A stretch of 64,000 bases of DNA from an uncultured Candidatus Binatia bacterium (GTDB lineage Bacteria > Desulfobacterota > Binatia > Bin18): the NCBI GenBank assembly GCA_958296235.1, contig OY282457.1, positions 1,860,501 to 1,924,500 on the forward strand. Direction: 5' to 3'. The translations under genes and the position numbers were made by a program. The notes under the pieces are model-generated. The model worked only from the letters and a program-made list of their open reading frames with translations, did no database searches and was not told the DNA's origin. Of this stretch, positions 1 to 8,758 are shown piece after piece (position 1 is the first letter of the stretch; the number at the start of each line of letters is the position of its first letter).

Positions 1-2112
1 GCGGTCAGCCGGCAGCGGAAACTCGCAGTGGCCAAACGAAGCCATGCCCTGCTTACCCAGAAATACGGCCTGGACGCGGAAGATATTATTTTCGATCCGC
101 TGGTGTTTCCCCTTGGAACTGGGGACCGCAATTATATCGGTGCCGGCGAAGAGACGATCGCAGGAGTCCGGCTGATTAAACGCGAGTTACCGGCGTGCAA
201 GACCATCCTGGGCATCAGCAATGTGTCCTTTGGCCTTCCTCCGGCCGGTCGCGAGGTGCTGAACTCCGTGTTTCTCTACCACTGTGTCAAGGCGGGTCTC
301 GACCTGGCTATTGTGAACACGGAAAAGGTGGAGCGTTACGCCTCGATTGCTGAAGAAGAAAAACGCCTCGCCGACGATCTGATCTATTGGCGCGGCGCGG
401 ACCCGGTGGCCGCTTTTACCGCCCATTTCCGACAGAAAAAGGAGAGCACGATTCGGGATACGCGCGCCGACCTGCCGCTGGATGAACGGCTGGCGCGGTA
501 TATCATAGAGGGCTCCAAAGACGGACTGACCGATGACCTCAACACCGCCCTCAACGAGCGGCCCCCCCTGGACATCATCAATGGCCCGCTCATGGCGGGA
601 ATGGATGAGGTCGGCCGGCTGTTTAACAACAATGAACTCATTGTGGCCGAGGTCCTGCAAAGCGCGGAATCCATGAAGGCGGCGGTTGGTCATCTCGAAC
701 CCTTTATGGAGAAAGCTGAGAGCCGGCTCAAAGGCACCGTCATCCTGGCCACGGTCAAGGGCGATGTGCATGATATCGGCAAAAACCTGGTGGAGATCAT
801 TCTGTCAAACAACGGCTACCGGGTGGTGAACCTCGGCATTAAAGTCGCACCGGAAACCCTCATAGCGGCCGTGCGTGAACATCAGCCGGATATCGTGGGT
901 CTGTCCGGCTTGCTGGTCAAATCGGCCCAACAGATGGTGGCGACGGCCCAGGACCTCAAAACGGCCCAGGTGGCGTGTCCCATTCTGGTTGGGGGGGCCG
1001 CCCTGACTCCACGTTTTACCGCCAATAAAATCGCCCCGGCGTACGACGGCCTGGTGTGTTACGCCAATGATGCCATGCGCGGTCTTGATCTGGCCAACCA
1101 GATTGTGGATGCCGACAAACGCGCGGCGCTGCTGCTGGACCTTGAAAAAGAGCGGGAACGTCTGGCTCGACAGGAGCGCGCGGCGAAACAAGAACAAGCC
1201 GAAGCGCGACCTGTACGACCCGCTGTCCTTTCACACGAACAACCGGTCCCGCATCCGCCCGACCTGCGTCTGCATACGCTCGACGATTATGATCTGGATG
1301 CAATCTTCGCCTATCTCAACCCGAGCATGCTGTACGGCAAGCACCTTGGGCTGAAGGGGAATCTTGAGACCTTATTAGCCCAGGGCAACGCAAAAGCGGT
1401 CGAGTTGCACCGGCAGGTCGAAGCCGTGATGGATGAGGTGGTTGCAAAAAAATTGCTGCGCGCTCGGGCGGTATATCAATTCTTTCCGGCCCAGGCCGAG
1501 GGCGATAGCCTGCGGCTGTATCGGGCAAATGGGAAAGACCTGGCCGAGACTTTTCTTTTCCCCCGTCAACAGCATGGAGAGGGGCACTGTCTGAGTGACT
1601 TCGTGGCCCCGACGAGCGCTGGCAAACTGGACTATGTTGCGCTGTTCGCCGTGACCTGTGGCCACGGTGTACGAGCGCTGGCGCAGCAGTACCGCGAGTC
1701 AGGCCGCTATCTCCAGTCCCATATCCTGCAAGCCCTGGCCATTGAGGGCGCGGAGGCGTTTGCCGAGCTGCTCCATCAACGTCTGCGGGAGATGTGGGGC
1801 TTTGCCGACCCGCCCGAGCTGACCCTGCGGGATCGCTTCAAGGCCCGGTATCGCGGTGTCCGGGTAAGTTTCGGCTATCCAGCCTGTCCGCGCCTCGAAG
1901 ACCAGGAGCGCTTGTTTCAGCTGCTGCCAGTCACCGCCTCTATCGGTGTCGAGCTGACCGAGGGCTATATGATGGAACCGGAAGCCTCGGTCTCGGCCCT
2001 CGTCTTCCATCATCCCCAAGCCAAATACTTCAATATCCTGGATGATGAGCTGGCCGCTTTCGAGCGGCGGCTGGCCGCAAGATCACATGATCTCGGTGTG
2101 GCGGCGCTGTAG
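1..2112 (+). CDS. metH: Cobalamin-dependent methionine synthase, C-terminal part (5' end outside window)
   Basis: This enzyme transfers a methyl group from methyltetrahydrofolate to homocysteine via cobalamin. The frame is open from base 1, so the N-terminal homocysteine domain and the start of the folate domain lie outside the window. Counting from the GTG at 28, residues 1-125 are the end of the pterin-binding domain. The helical cobalamin cap follows (about 150-235), then a B12-binding Rossmann domain with the cobalt-ligand motif DVHDIGKN (near 251). The C-terminal third is the reactivation domain, with the S-adenosylmethionine motif RGVRVSFGYPACP. The reading frame is complete to its stop. 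Family assignment is firm. No operon partner is visible downstream, where an accessory island begins. Confidence 0.95.
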   Translation, partial: AVSRQRKLAVAKRSHALLTQKYGLDAEDIIFDPLVFPLGTGDRNYIGAGEETIAGVRLIKRELPACKTILGISNVSFGLPPAGREVLNSVFLYHCVKAGLDLAIVNTEKVERYASIAEEEKRLADDLIYWRGADPVAAFTAHFRQKKESTIRDTRADLPLDERLARYIIEGSKDGLTDDLNTALNERPPLDIINGPLMAGMDEVGRLFNNNELIVAEVLQSAESMKAAVGHLEPFMEKAESRLKGTVILATVKGDVHDIGKNLVEIILSNNGYRVVNLGIKVAPETLIAAVREHQPDIVGLSGLLVKSAQQMVATAQDLKTAQVACPILVGGAALTPRFTANKIAPAYDGLVCYANDAMRGLDLANQIVDADKRAALLLDLEKERERLARQERAAKQEQAEARPVRPAVLSHEQPVPHPPDLRLHTLDDYDLDAIFAYLNPSMLYGKHLGLKGNLETLLAQGNAKAVELHRQVEAVMDEVVAKKLLRARAVYQFFPAQAEGDSLRLYRANGKDLAETFLFPRQQHGEGHCLSDFVAPTSAGKLDYVALFAVTCGHGVRALAQQYRESGRYLQSHILQALAIEGAEAFAELLHQRLREMWGFADPPELTLRDRFKARYRGVRVSFGYPACPRLEDQERLFQLLPVTASIGVELTEGYMMEPEASVSALVFHHPQAKYFNILDDELAAFERRLAARSHDLGVAAL

Positions 2113-2152
2113 CCGGCCCTCCACCCGCTCAGTCATTTGGTGCACTGGGCAG

Positions 2153-2278
2153 CTAGTGGGCCAGACAATTTTGCAATATATGGTGGCCTTGCTTGAGGCC
2201 GGAGCTGACCCGAACATTTGCCCGCCCGGCGAGCCGATTGAGTGGAGTACTCCGGCATGTGTAGCGAAATTGAGGTGA
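2153..2278 (+). pseudogene. Possible ankyrin-repeat fragment
   Basis: A short open stretch after metH reads LLEAGADPN followed by a proline-rich turn and WSTPACVAKLR before a stop. The pattern LLEAGADPN is a hallmark of an ankyrin repeat, but less than one full repeat is present and no proper start or ribosome site is seen. It is probably a leftover of a decayed gene at the edge of the accessory island. It could be chance. Confidence 0.3.
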
Positions 2279-2292
2279 GGGTAGTGTTCAGT

Positions 2293-3009
2293 TTACAACG
2301 CTACGGCCCGACAAACCCTGTTAGAGCGGACAGCAACAGCGATTATGCGCTTCCACGGTTCCCGTCTCATGAGCGCGTCGGATACAATCCTCAAACTATC
2401 CTGATCCAAACGATCAACATAGGAGGAGACATCGGTGACTACCAACCACCATTCTCGATACTTCACCGCCCGCTCCTGAATGCGCTTGTTGGCGGATTTC
2501 TTGTCAATAGCAGCTTGGATATATTTGACCAGCATACCTACAACAATGCCACCCTCGGATTCCCCTCCTATGTAGACTTCATATTTGCATCTGTCCGGGT
2601 TGTCGGTGATCTCGCCCAGGATTTTTAACGTGAGGCCATAGGGCAGTTTGATAGGGTTGCGCCAGATTCCCGAATCCGGGTTTCTGTAGTGGTCTTCTAG
2701 CACCTGCTTGATGTGTTTCCTTAGTTCCTTCTTTCTCTTGCCCTCGTCCACGGATTGGAACATCGTCTCATCCTCGTACTCGATGGACACCCAGTAGCCA
2801 CGACTGTTTTCCGCAGGACCAAGGGATTTGAAAGCCGCATCCAAGAATTGCCAAATCGACTTATAGGCGAGCGACTTGATAGTCGTTACTTCAACAGCGA
2901 TGTCGCCATCCATGACGAGATCGGGCGGGTCCTGACCATCTGTCAGAGGACAAACCTTGTGACCTTTAGAGCGCAACCATTCGGCGACCAGTTCTTCGTC
3001 TCGATTCAT
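2293..3009 (-). CDS. Uncharacterised protein with nuclease-like N-terminus
   Basis: The product is 238 residues if it starts at the ATG at 3009 (MNRDEELVAEW). The reading frame is open further upstream, but that part is poor in features. Residues 1-55 contain a helix, then PPDLV and IAVEVTT. This resembles the Asp...Glu-x-x core of PD-(D/E)xK nucleases, but the usual lysine is a threonine, so activity is uncertain. The rest is charged and soluble with no membrane segment. It lies 122 bases downstream of the SH3 protein gene on the same strand and has lower G+C than metH. I do not recognise the family. A restriction- or defence-related role is an inference from the motif and the neighbouring toxin-antitoxin genes. 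Confidence 0.6.
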   Translation of the reverse strand: MNRDEELVAEWLRSKGHKVCPLTDGQDPPDLVMDGDIAVEVTTIKSLAYKSIWQFLDAAFKSLGPAENSRGYWVSIEYEDETMFQSVDEGKRKKELRKHIKQVLEDHYRNPDSGIWRNPIKLPYGLTLKILGEITDNPDRCKYEVYIGGESEGGIVVGMLVKYIQAAIDKKSANKRIQERAVKYREWWLVVTDVSSYVDRLDQDSLRIVSDALMRREPWKRIIAVAVRSNRVCRAVAL

Positions 3010-3131
3010 GTTCCTATGCCCCGTTGCTTCAAACTGAGCCACTAACGGCCGTCTTGACCAGTACCAGCCTGAATCATCTAGGCTCAATACTTTGTTGGTT
3101 TGAAAATTTTCAGTCCCAGCATGTGGTTCTA

Positions 3132-4064
3132 TTAGGGATACATCCAGCATGTTGCTATCGGGTGGTCGCCCGTAAAGGGGGTGTGAATACGGACTTGCCA
3201 TTCCTTGTGTGCTTTTGCTCCACGGCGCTTCGCAAGACTAGTCACACCCTTAACAGCCCCCTGACAGACTATACGAGCGAGTTCTGCCTCATTCCAATCC
3301 GGCCCCAGCCACCCCTCTGTCGAAGTATCGATACGGATAACCATCCAATTCGGCTTGGATAAATTAAGGTCAGGATAACACTCTTCAGCACCCCATTTTT
3401 GTTTGATTCCATGACGCATCACATAGACAACGTCGGAAACAGGAACGTCTTGCTTCTTCGGGGCAGTATCCTTTTTCGTCTGAACTGGTTTGGGAGGCTC
3501 GACAGGCTTCGAGGATAAATACTTGGCAAAAACCCAATCAGCCGTACGTTCTCCCGGCTGCCCTTTTTGTTTAGAAATACGTGCCCAGCCATCAGGGGTG
3601 ACTTCAAAGATTTCTACCTCTTTGCCTTGTTCTAGTTGCTCTTTCGTACCTGCTTCTGTGGTGGGAGATATACGAACATTGAGCTTTCTTGCTGAGACGT
3701 ACATGGTCTCTTTTGAGGAGGCATCCGTGACGTGATCAGCACGAACCCACTCCGCTTGGGACTTTTTGTCCGAATGTTCTTTAGAGGGTTGTTCTGTGTA
3801 TTCTGAGATGCGCACCCATTCCTCATTGTCGGAGGTCTCATATGTCTCAATGTGCGCGTCTTCTTGCAGTGTAGATAGAGGAACAACGCTATCTCCCTCT
3901 TCTCCAGACCATAGGACAATTTGCGTAGTCATTGTGGTCTGCTTATTATCCGGTTGCGATGGAGCAAAGAAGATGCCCCAAATGATGAAAAGGAGTATGA
4001 TGGTGCCACAGCCAATAGAGCCACAGCCGATATCCTCCTCAGTGTTTTTCTTGGCATCCGTCAT
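3132..4064 (-). CDS. Membrane-anchored bacterial SH3-domain protein
   Basis: The product is 310 residues. Residues 1-15 are polar, and about 17-35 form one hydrophobic segment (IILLFIIWGIFF), so the protein is likely anchored in the inner membrane with the rest outside the cytoplasm. Two SH3-like stretches follow (about 46-112 and 120-190). The second has the pattern LNVRISP...GWARI...WVFAKYL of bacterial SH3 (SH3b) modules, which bind cell-wall peptides. A Pro/Lys-rich linker leads to a C-terminal region of unknown type (about 215-310) with several cysteines. A strong ribosome site, AAGGAG, precedes the ATG. The gene is first in a likely pair with the nuclease-like gene downstream. Confidence 0.75.
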   Translation of the reverse strand: MTDAKKNTEEDIGCGSIGCGTIILLFIIWGIFFAPSQPDNKQTTMTTQIVLWSGEEGDSVVPLSTLQEDAHIETYETSDNEEWVRISEYTEQPSKEHSDKKSQAEWVRADHVTDASSKETMYVSARKLNVRISPTTEAGTKEQLEQGKEVEIFEVTPDGWARISKQKGQPGERTADWVFAKYLSSKPVEPPKPVQTKKDTAPKKQDVPVSDVVYVMRHGIKQKWGAEECYPDLNLSKPNWMVIRIDTSTEGWLGPDWNEAELARIVCQGAVKGVTSLAKRRGAKAHKEWQVRIHTPFTGDHPIATCWMYP

Positions 4065-4329
4065 GATATTCTCCTTGGTTGGCTGGCTGGTCGTGGTAAG
4101 CGGGGCTAGCCTTGGTCAGACTGACCCACTCGGCAGGCACAATCAAATTGGTGCCAAAAGCGCTACCGCTCGCTCACTGACAATCGAAGTGAATCAGCCT
4201 GATGGTATTTCGGCAAGATAATGATGGCCCCCTATGAAGGCGACGTCTTGATAAACGCGAAGAGTCGGCTAGGATTGTTTCAGCAAAGACCGGGAAAGGC
4301 CAACACGAAGGAGGTACAGAAACCTCACC

Positions 4330-4643
4330 ATGCCAGCGACCAGAAAAAAAGCCGCTTCACATTCCTAATAGAACGGAGAAAAGGTGTATGCGGGGGTCGG
4401 CCTGTTATGAGGGGGACACGTTTCCCGGTGAGCTCAATTGCGATGCGGTATCAGCGTGGACTCTCGGCTGAAGATATTCTTCGGGACTATCCCCAATTGT
4501 CTCCACCCCAGGTCTACGGAGCGCTCGCCTATTATTTCGATCATCAAGAAGAAGTTGAGGCTGAAGTGGCGCACATGCGGCATAGAGAAAGGCAGATGAG
4601 TCGAGCTCCCTCACTGTTCGAGGACAAGCCCTCTCTCCTATAA
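4330..4643 (+). CDS. DUF433 antitoxin-like protein, apparent frameshift near its start
   Basis: The DUF433 core IERRKGVCGGRPVMRGTRFPVS, followed by a helix with LSAEDILRDYP, is clear. Such proteins are often antitoxins next to a PIN-like DUF5615 toxin, but no such toxin is adjacent here. The best start is the ATG at 4330, preceded by GGAGG at 4311-4315, and it reads MPATRKKAASHS then stops at 4366. The core continues in the -1 frame. An A7 run at 4344-4350 lies exactly where a one-base slip would restore a continuous protein. The core frame is also open from an ATG at 4221, but that start lacks a ribosome site and a family-like N-terminus. Pseudogene, slippage or sequencing error are all possible. 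The 3' end overlaps tumA tail to tail by six bases. Confidence 0.6.
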
Positions 4644-5009
4644 ATGCACCTCAACTGTTAAGGTCTCATACTCGACTCGCGGCGCTTTTTTTCGACTGGC
4701 CCCACTCTCCATTTCAACGAGTCCCAATGAGACGAGAAGGCTCAGGTCATCGGTCACATTCTTCACATTGCGGCCCGCTGCTATTGCCAGCGCTCGTATG
4801 GATTCAGGTCGATGGTCATGGACCGCCTTCAACAATTCCAGTCGCTTGGGGGTGAGGACCTTGCCCATTTCTCGAACATTGGAAAAGTACAGCCACTCCC
4901 CTTGGGAGCGTATCTGCTGACCTGACTCCAGTTGCTGGAGCACTTCGGCAGCCTCATTAAAAATTGTCCCCGGAGGACGGGCACCAATCTTCACGCGCTT
5001 AACTTTCAT
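4638..5009 (-). CDS. tumA: TumA-type antitoxin, winged-helix DNA-binding protein
   Basis: The product is 123 residues. The middle and C-terminal part (TPKRLELLKAVHDHRPESIRALA..., VKNVTDDLSLLVSLGLVEME) is a MarR-like winged helix of the HVO_A0114 family, known as the antitoxin partner of TumE. Its start codon overlaps the tumE stop by four bases (ATGA), so the pair is translationally coupled with the toxin first. It is expected to neutralise TumE and repress the shared promoter. Assignment rests on the fold pattern and the diagnostic pairing. Confidence 0.78.
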   Translation of the reverse strand: MKVKRVKIGARPPGTIFNEAAEVLQQLESGQQIRSQGEWLYFSNVREMGKVLTPKRLELLKAVHDHRPESIRALAIAAGRNVKNVTDDLSLLVSLGLVEMESGASRKKAPRVEYETLTVEVHL

Positions 5010-5323
5010 GACTTCCCCTTCATGTTAATTCCTTGTTCTTGTAAATGCTCTGAAACTTCACAACGGAACCGCTGGAGAAGCTCGCTGATACTGGAGACTG
5101 CCACTGGTGACTCCATATTGCGGAAATGCTTGTGGTCACCTCTCCCATGGTGATTGTCATACCCGACCAGGATTTCTCGATTCGGCCCTGGTCCGATAAA
5201 GTAGAAGGCATACTTGATTCCAGCCGGAAAAGCGCCGCTCTTTTCCACTTGCCATATCCGAATTTCCGTTAGGCTTCCGTCGGGGTACACCTCCTTCTTT
5301 TTGAAAATGAGACGCGCCTTCAT
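5006..5323 (-). CDS. tumE: TumE family toxin (DUF6516)
   Basis: The product is 105 residues. The order of features is typical of DUF6516/TumE: a basic N-terminus, the strand-rich EIRIWQVEKSG...IKYAFYFI, then VGYDNHHGRGDHKH and a C-terminal helix SISELLQRFRCEV. The family comprises putative RNA-targeting toxins paired with an HVO_A0114-type antitoxin, which is exactly the next gene. The gene is AT-richer than the surrounding metabolic genes, consistent with transfer. Confidence 0.8.
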   Translation of the reverse strand: MKARLIFKKKEVYPDGSLTEIRIWQVEKSGAFPAGIKYAFYFIGPGPNREILVGYDNHHGRGDHKHFRNMESPVAVSSISELLQRFRCEVSEHLQEQGINMKGKS

Positions 5324-5330
5324 TTATGTT

Positions 5331-5343
5331 GGTGTACTATACC
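5331..5343 (-). promoter_or_regulatory. Imperfect palindrome overlapping a possible tumE promoter
   Basis: GGTGTACTATACC is a near-palindrome eight bases upstream of the tumE start. Read on the minus strand it includes TATAGT, a plausible -10 box. A palindrome over the promoter would suit autoregulation by TumA. No good -35 box is seen, so this is tentative. Confidence 0.3.
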
Positions 5344-5472
5344 ATCATCAAAGGAAGGCCGAAAGAGGTAAGGCGAGAAGGCTGGACTATCGCCAAGGCT
5401 GTCACCCTTGACAAATCCGACCCCGCCCGATTAGTCAGTGAACCTTTAGTAGTTTTTCCAAAGCGAGGGGAT

Positions 5473-6273
5473 ATGCCAACCAAGTATGTTGATGTTGACG
5501 GCTATGCGGTGCATTACTTTCACACCGGCCAAACGACGCTGCCGCCGGTTGTCCCTGATGTGAGCAAGGGCAAGCTCTTTTTATACGTCCACGGGGCGGG
5601 CAGTAATGGCCATTTCGCCCATAAGATGCTGGATATGCTCTCGGCTGCCCACAGTCCGCTCTCCTTCGACTTTCCGGGCCACGGGCGTTCGAGCGGAACG
5701 GAAAGTCTCAAAAGCGTGGCAGCGTATAGCGATTTCACCTATCGGCTGTGGCAGGCCTTGGGAGTACGCCCGGTAGTGATTATTGGCCATTCTATGGGCG
5801 GCGCTATCGCTATGGATTTAGCCCTCCGCCACGCGAATATGGTTGAAGGTATCGTCCTGACCTGCACCGCGGCGCAGTTCAACATCCCGGATGAGCTGAT
5901 AAGCACCTGGCAAGCGGTCATGAAAGGTCGCCAGGGACAGCCGTTTACCAAGGTTTCGTGCTCACCGCAGACGCCGCAGGAGATTATCCAGGAGGGCTGG
6001 ATGGAGCAGATCAAAACCGACCCGCGCGTGCGCTGCTTTGATTTGCTGGCCTGCCAACAAGTTGACCTGAGGGCACAACTGGGACAGATCGACCTGCCCA
6101 CGCTGGTGCTGGCCGGAGCGGATGATGCCACCACGCCAGTCGCTCAGGCAGAAGAATTGCGAGACCATATTCCGAATGCCCACCTGTCGGTGATTCCCGA
6201 GGCCGGACACTGGCTGCCGCTTGAAAAGCCGCAGGCCGCCTGCGATGCCATTCAGGCGTTCTTTAACAACTGA
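5473..6273 (+). CDS. Alpha/beta hydrolase
   Basis: The product is 266 residues from the ATG at 5473, which has GCGAGGGG in front. The frame is open further upstream, but those residues do not look like hydrolase. It has the oxyanion region (VHGAGSNGHFAHK), the nucleophile elbow GHSMGG, the acid near AGADDATTP and the catalytic histidine in EAGHWLPLE. These give a complete Ser-Asp-His triad of an esterase or C-C hydrolase-like enzyme. It is cytoplasmic and is the first gene of a tight run leading into the thiolase (11 bases). The substrate is unknown; an acyl-CoA or ester role is inferred from context. Confidence 0.88.
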   Translation: MPTKYVDVDGYAVHYFHTGQTTLPPVVPDVSKGKLFLYVHGAGSNGHFAHKMLDMLSAAHSPLSFDFPGHGRSSGTESLKSVAAYSDFTYRLWQALGVRPVVIIGHSMGGAIAMDLALRHANMVEGIVLTCTAAQFNIPDELISTWQAVMKGRQGQPFTKVSCSPQTPQEIIQEGWMEQIKTDPRVRCFDLLACQQVDLRAQLGQIDLPTLVLAGADDATTPVAQAEELRDHIPNAHLSVIPEAGHWLPLEKPQAACDAIQAFFNN

Positions 6274-6283
6274 GAGGGAGCGT

Positions 6284-7432
6284 ATGAGTATCAGTCGAAA
6301 AGCGGCGCTGGCCGGTGTCTACGAGCACCCACTCCGGTGGGCGCCCCATAAAACCCAATATCAAATCATGGCCGAGAGTGCGCGAGGCGCCCTGGACGAT
6401 GCCGGGCTGAGCATCAAAGACGTGAGCGGCCTGTTTACCTCGGGGGTGGGCGGCATGGGGATTATCGCGCTGGCCGAGCACCTGAATCTCAACCCCGATT
6501 TCCTGGACTCCAACTCGATCGGCGGCTCGTCCTTTGTTTCGCATACGGCTCACGCTGCGGCGGCGATTGCCGCCGGCTACTGCGATGTTGCCCTGATCCT
6601 GTACGGCAGCAAATGGTCCTCAGACCGTTTTGCCGTTGGCACAGGAGGCGGCGGGAGCGGCGATCCGCCAGAACAGTTTGAGGGCTGCTACGGCCCGACA
6701 ACTGTTGGCGACTACGCCCTGGCCGCGCAGCGGCATATGTACGAATTCGGCACGACCAGTGAGCAACTGGCCGAGATTGCCGTGACCACGCGCAAACATG
6801 CCTCGCTGAATCCGCAGGCAAAGTTTCGTGATCTGATTAGCGTTGACGACGTCCTTGCCTCGCGCGAGGTGTCTTCGCCGCTGCACCTGCTGGACTGCTG
6901 CATGATCTCCGACGGCGGCGGTGCCTTGGTTGTCACCTCTGCTGAGCGCGCACGCGACCTCAAGAAGAAGCCCGTCTATCTCCTGAGTGCGGCAGAAGCC
7001 TGCACCCATACCAGCGCCGGGAGGCGTGATATTACCGACGCGGCGGCCAAGCAGTCCGGCCCGAAGGCCATGGAGCGGGCCGGGGTGAGCCATAGCGACT
7101 TTGACATGGCCATGATTTACGACTCCTTCACCATTACCGTGTGTATCACCCTCGAAAGCCTGGGGTTTTGTCAAAAAGGGGAAGGCGGGGCGTATGTCCA
7201 GAACGGTCGTATTGGTCTGGGTGGTGAACTCCCGATCAATACCGACGGCGGCGGGCTGTCCTCCAATCACCCCGGCATGCGCGGGATTTTTCTGGTGATC
7301 GAGGCGGTCAAGCAGCTGCGAGGCGAGTGTGGAGAGCGCCAGGTCAAAGATTGTGCCCTCGCCTTTTGCCATGGAACGGGCGGAACACTCGGGCTTCGAC
7401 ATAGCGGGGCCTCTCTGGTCCTCGGAGTATAG
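6284..7432 (+). CDS. Thiolase-like protein (SCP-2/lipid-transfer type)
   Basis: The product is 382 residues from the ATG at 6284, with GAGAGGGAG upstream. The fold signatures are the nucleophile loop GGSSFVSHTAHAAAAI, the NHPGMRG loop and the C-terminal FCHGTGGTLG. The loop has serine where true thiolases carry the acylated cysteine. This is the pattern of thiolase-like lyases such as the Ltp2 steroid side-chain aldolases, which require a DUF35 partner. The DUF35 gene follows 27 bases downstream. A retro-aldol or Claisen-type cleavage of an acyl-CoA is therefore inferred rather than shown. Confidence 0.85.
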   Translation: MSISRKAALAGVYEHPLRWAPHKTQYQIMAESARGALDDAGLSIKDVSGLFTSGVGGMGIIALAEHLNLNPDFLDSNSIGGSSFVSHTAHAAAAIAAGYCDVALILYGSKWSSDRFAVGTGGGGSGDPPEQFEGCYGPTTVGDYALAAQRHMYEFGTTSEQLAEIAVTTRKHASLNPQAKFRDLISVDDVLASREVSSPLHLLDCCMISDGGGALVVTSAERARDLKKKPVYLLSAAEACTHTSAGRRDITDAAAKQSGPKAMERAGVSHSDFDMAMIYDSFTITVCITLESLGFCQKGEGGAYVQNGRIGLGGELPINTDGGGLSSNHPGMRGIFLVIEAVKQLRGECGERQVKDCALAFCHGTGGTLGLRHSGASLVLGV

Positions 7433-7459
7433 CCGCGGTCCGGTAACGGGGAAGTGATT

Positions 7460-7885
7460 ATGGCTGATGAGAAAAAGAAATCGAACCGCCCGGTCCCACG
7501 GGTAGATGAAGAGTCGCGGCCGTTCTGGGAGGCCTGCGCCCGACACGAACTGTATGTTCAGAAATGTCGGACGTGTGGCACGGTCTTTTACTATCCGCGC
7601 GCCTTTTGCCCAGAAGACCTGTCGCCGGACTTTGAGTGGCTGCGCTGTAGCGGCAGGGGGAGCGTTTATACCTTTACGATTACCCGCCAGAATCAAAGTG
7701 CCGGCTTTCGTAACAAAGTGCCCTATGTCATGGCCTATGTCGAACTGGAAGAAGGGGTGCGGATGCTGACCAATATCGTGGACTGTGACCCGGAGAGCGT
7801 CACCATCGGCATGCCGGTCGAAGTCACCTTCGAGGACGTGACGCCGGAGGTCTCGGTGCCGCTGTTCAAGCCTGCCGCCGCGTGA
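7460..7885 (+). CDS. DUF35 OB-fold/zinc-ribbon protein, thiolase partner
   Basis: The product is 141 residues from the ATG at 7460. An N-terminal helix (RPFWEACARHELYVQKC) is followed by a rubredoxin-like ribbon with CRTC and one further visible cysteine in FCPED. After that comes an OB-fold with the typical GSVYTFTI and VPYVMAYVELEEG segments. DUF35 proteins bind acyl-CoA and form complexes with thiolase-like or hydratase proteins. The position directly after the thiolase supports a two-protein enzyme. Confidence 0.88.
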   Translation: MADEKKKSNRPVPRVDEESRPFWEACARHELYVQKCRTCGTVFYYPRAFCPEDLSPDFEWLRCSGRGSVYTFTITRQNQSAGFRNKVPYVMAYVELEEGVRMLTNIVDCDPESVTIGMPVEVTFEDVTPEVSVPLFKPAAA

Positions 7886-8036
7886 CGAGTCAGACGGGCT
7901 GGCTGAGCGCCGCGTGAGCCGACAACGTGGTTCGCCTCTCCCCGGAGGAGTTCGCTTTGCATTGCCACACACCTTCGCTTCTGGCACTATGAGCCATTCG
8001 CAACCGAAAAACTGCTTCGACACAAGGAGAGAGAAA

Positions 8037-8057
8037 AGCCGGCTCCGACCGCCGGCT
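8037..8057. other. Short hairpin before PHP gene
   Basis: AGCCGGC and GCCGGCT form a seven-base stem with a seven-base loop, ending 12 bases before the PHP start codon, which has no good Shine-Dalgarno sequence. It may influence translation. No U-run follows, so it is not a standard terminator. The rest of the 184-base gap shows nothing recognisable. Confidence 0.3.
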
Positions 8058-8069
8058 CTCAGATAGCCC

Positions 8070-8747
8070 ATGGCACGAGTCATTGATCTCCATCTCCATT
8101 CTGAAGTCTCGGACGACAGCCGCGCGCCGGTTGAGGCCTACCTCAAATGGCTGGCCCGTAAACGCGACGAACGGCCGCTGGATGGCATCGTGCTGACCGA
8201 ACACCGCCAGTTCGACACCCAGAGCGACTACCGGGCACTTGAAGATAAGTATGGCCTGCTGATCCTCAAAGCCTCTGAAGTCGAGACCGAGTACGGTCAC
8301 GTGCTGGTGTACGGGGTCAATGCGGCAATGCTGCAACGCTTCGACTTCTCCAACGTCCGGCTGCGCGCCCAAGAGGTGATTGACGAGGTGGCGCGCATGG
8401 GCGGTGTGGCCATGCCGTGCCATCCGGGTCGGCCCACTATTGGCTTGATCGAGCACTATGAAAACCGTCCTCCGCTTGAGGGGGTGGTTGGCGTCGAGGC
8501 CCTGAACGGCGGAAGCAAAAAAGGCGAGAATGAGCGCGTTGCCGCACTGATCGATACGTATGGCTACCACGCGTTTGGGGGAAGCGATGCCCATCTGGTG
8601 AGTTTTGTCGGGATTTGTGCCACCGAGTTTGAAAAAGAGATTACGAATACCGAAGAGTTGGTTGAGGCGCTGCGGGCGGGCGGCTACCGTCCGGTTGATT
8701 TTCGGGTCCGGCGCGCCCCGGCCCAGCCGGCAGCCAGTGGTGCTTAG
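8070..8747 (+). CDS. PHP-domain phosphoesterase-like protein
   Basis: The product is 225 residues. Metal-binding motifs of the PHP superfamily are present in order: DLHLHSEVSDD (residues 6-16), TEHRQFD, KASEVETEYGHVLVYG, PCHPGRP and GGSDAHLV. It is a compact single-domain metallohydrolase of the kind acting on phosphate esters. It lies 11 bases before the hotdog gene pair, so it is likely co-transcribed. A catabolic role is not obvious from the sequence. Confidence 0.85.
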   Translation: MARVIDLHLHSEVSDDSRAPVEAYLKWLARKRDERPLDGIVLTEHRQFDTQSDYRALEDKYGLLILKASEVETEYGHVLVYGVNAAMLQRFDFSNVRLRAQEVIDEVARMGGVAMPCHPGRPTIGLIEHYENRPPLEGVVGVEALNGGSKKGENERVAALIDTYGYHAFGGSDAHLVSFVGICATEFEKEITNTEELVEALRAGGYRPVDFRVRRAPAQPAASGA

Positions 8748-8758
8748 AGGAGAGACGG

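Noticed and set aside
4400-4440. GGACACGTTTCCC in the DUF433 gene as another copy of the hairpin family
   Set aside because: The similarity is short, lies in coding sequence for the conserved RGTRFPV and has no inverted partner.
5326-5472. Longer N-terminus for the alpha/beta hydrolase
   Set aside because: The extra 49 residues match nothing in the fold and the internal ATG at 5473 has a good ribosome site.
6620-8083. 487-codon minus-strand frame opposite the thiolase and DUF35 genes
   Set aside because: Both plus-strand genes have clear family motifs. The antisense frame has none.
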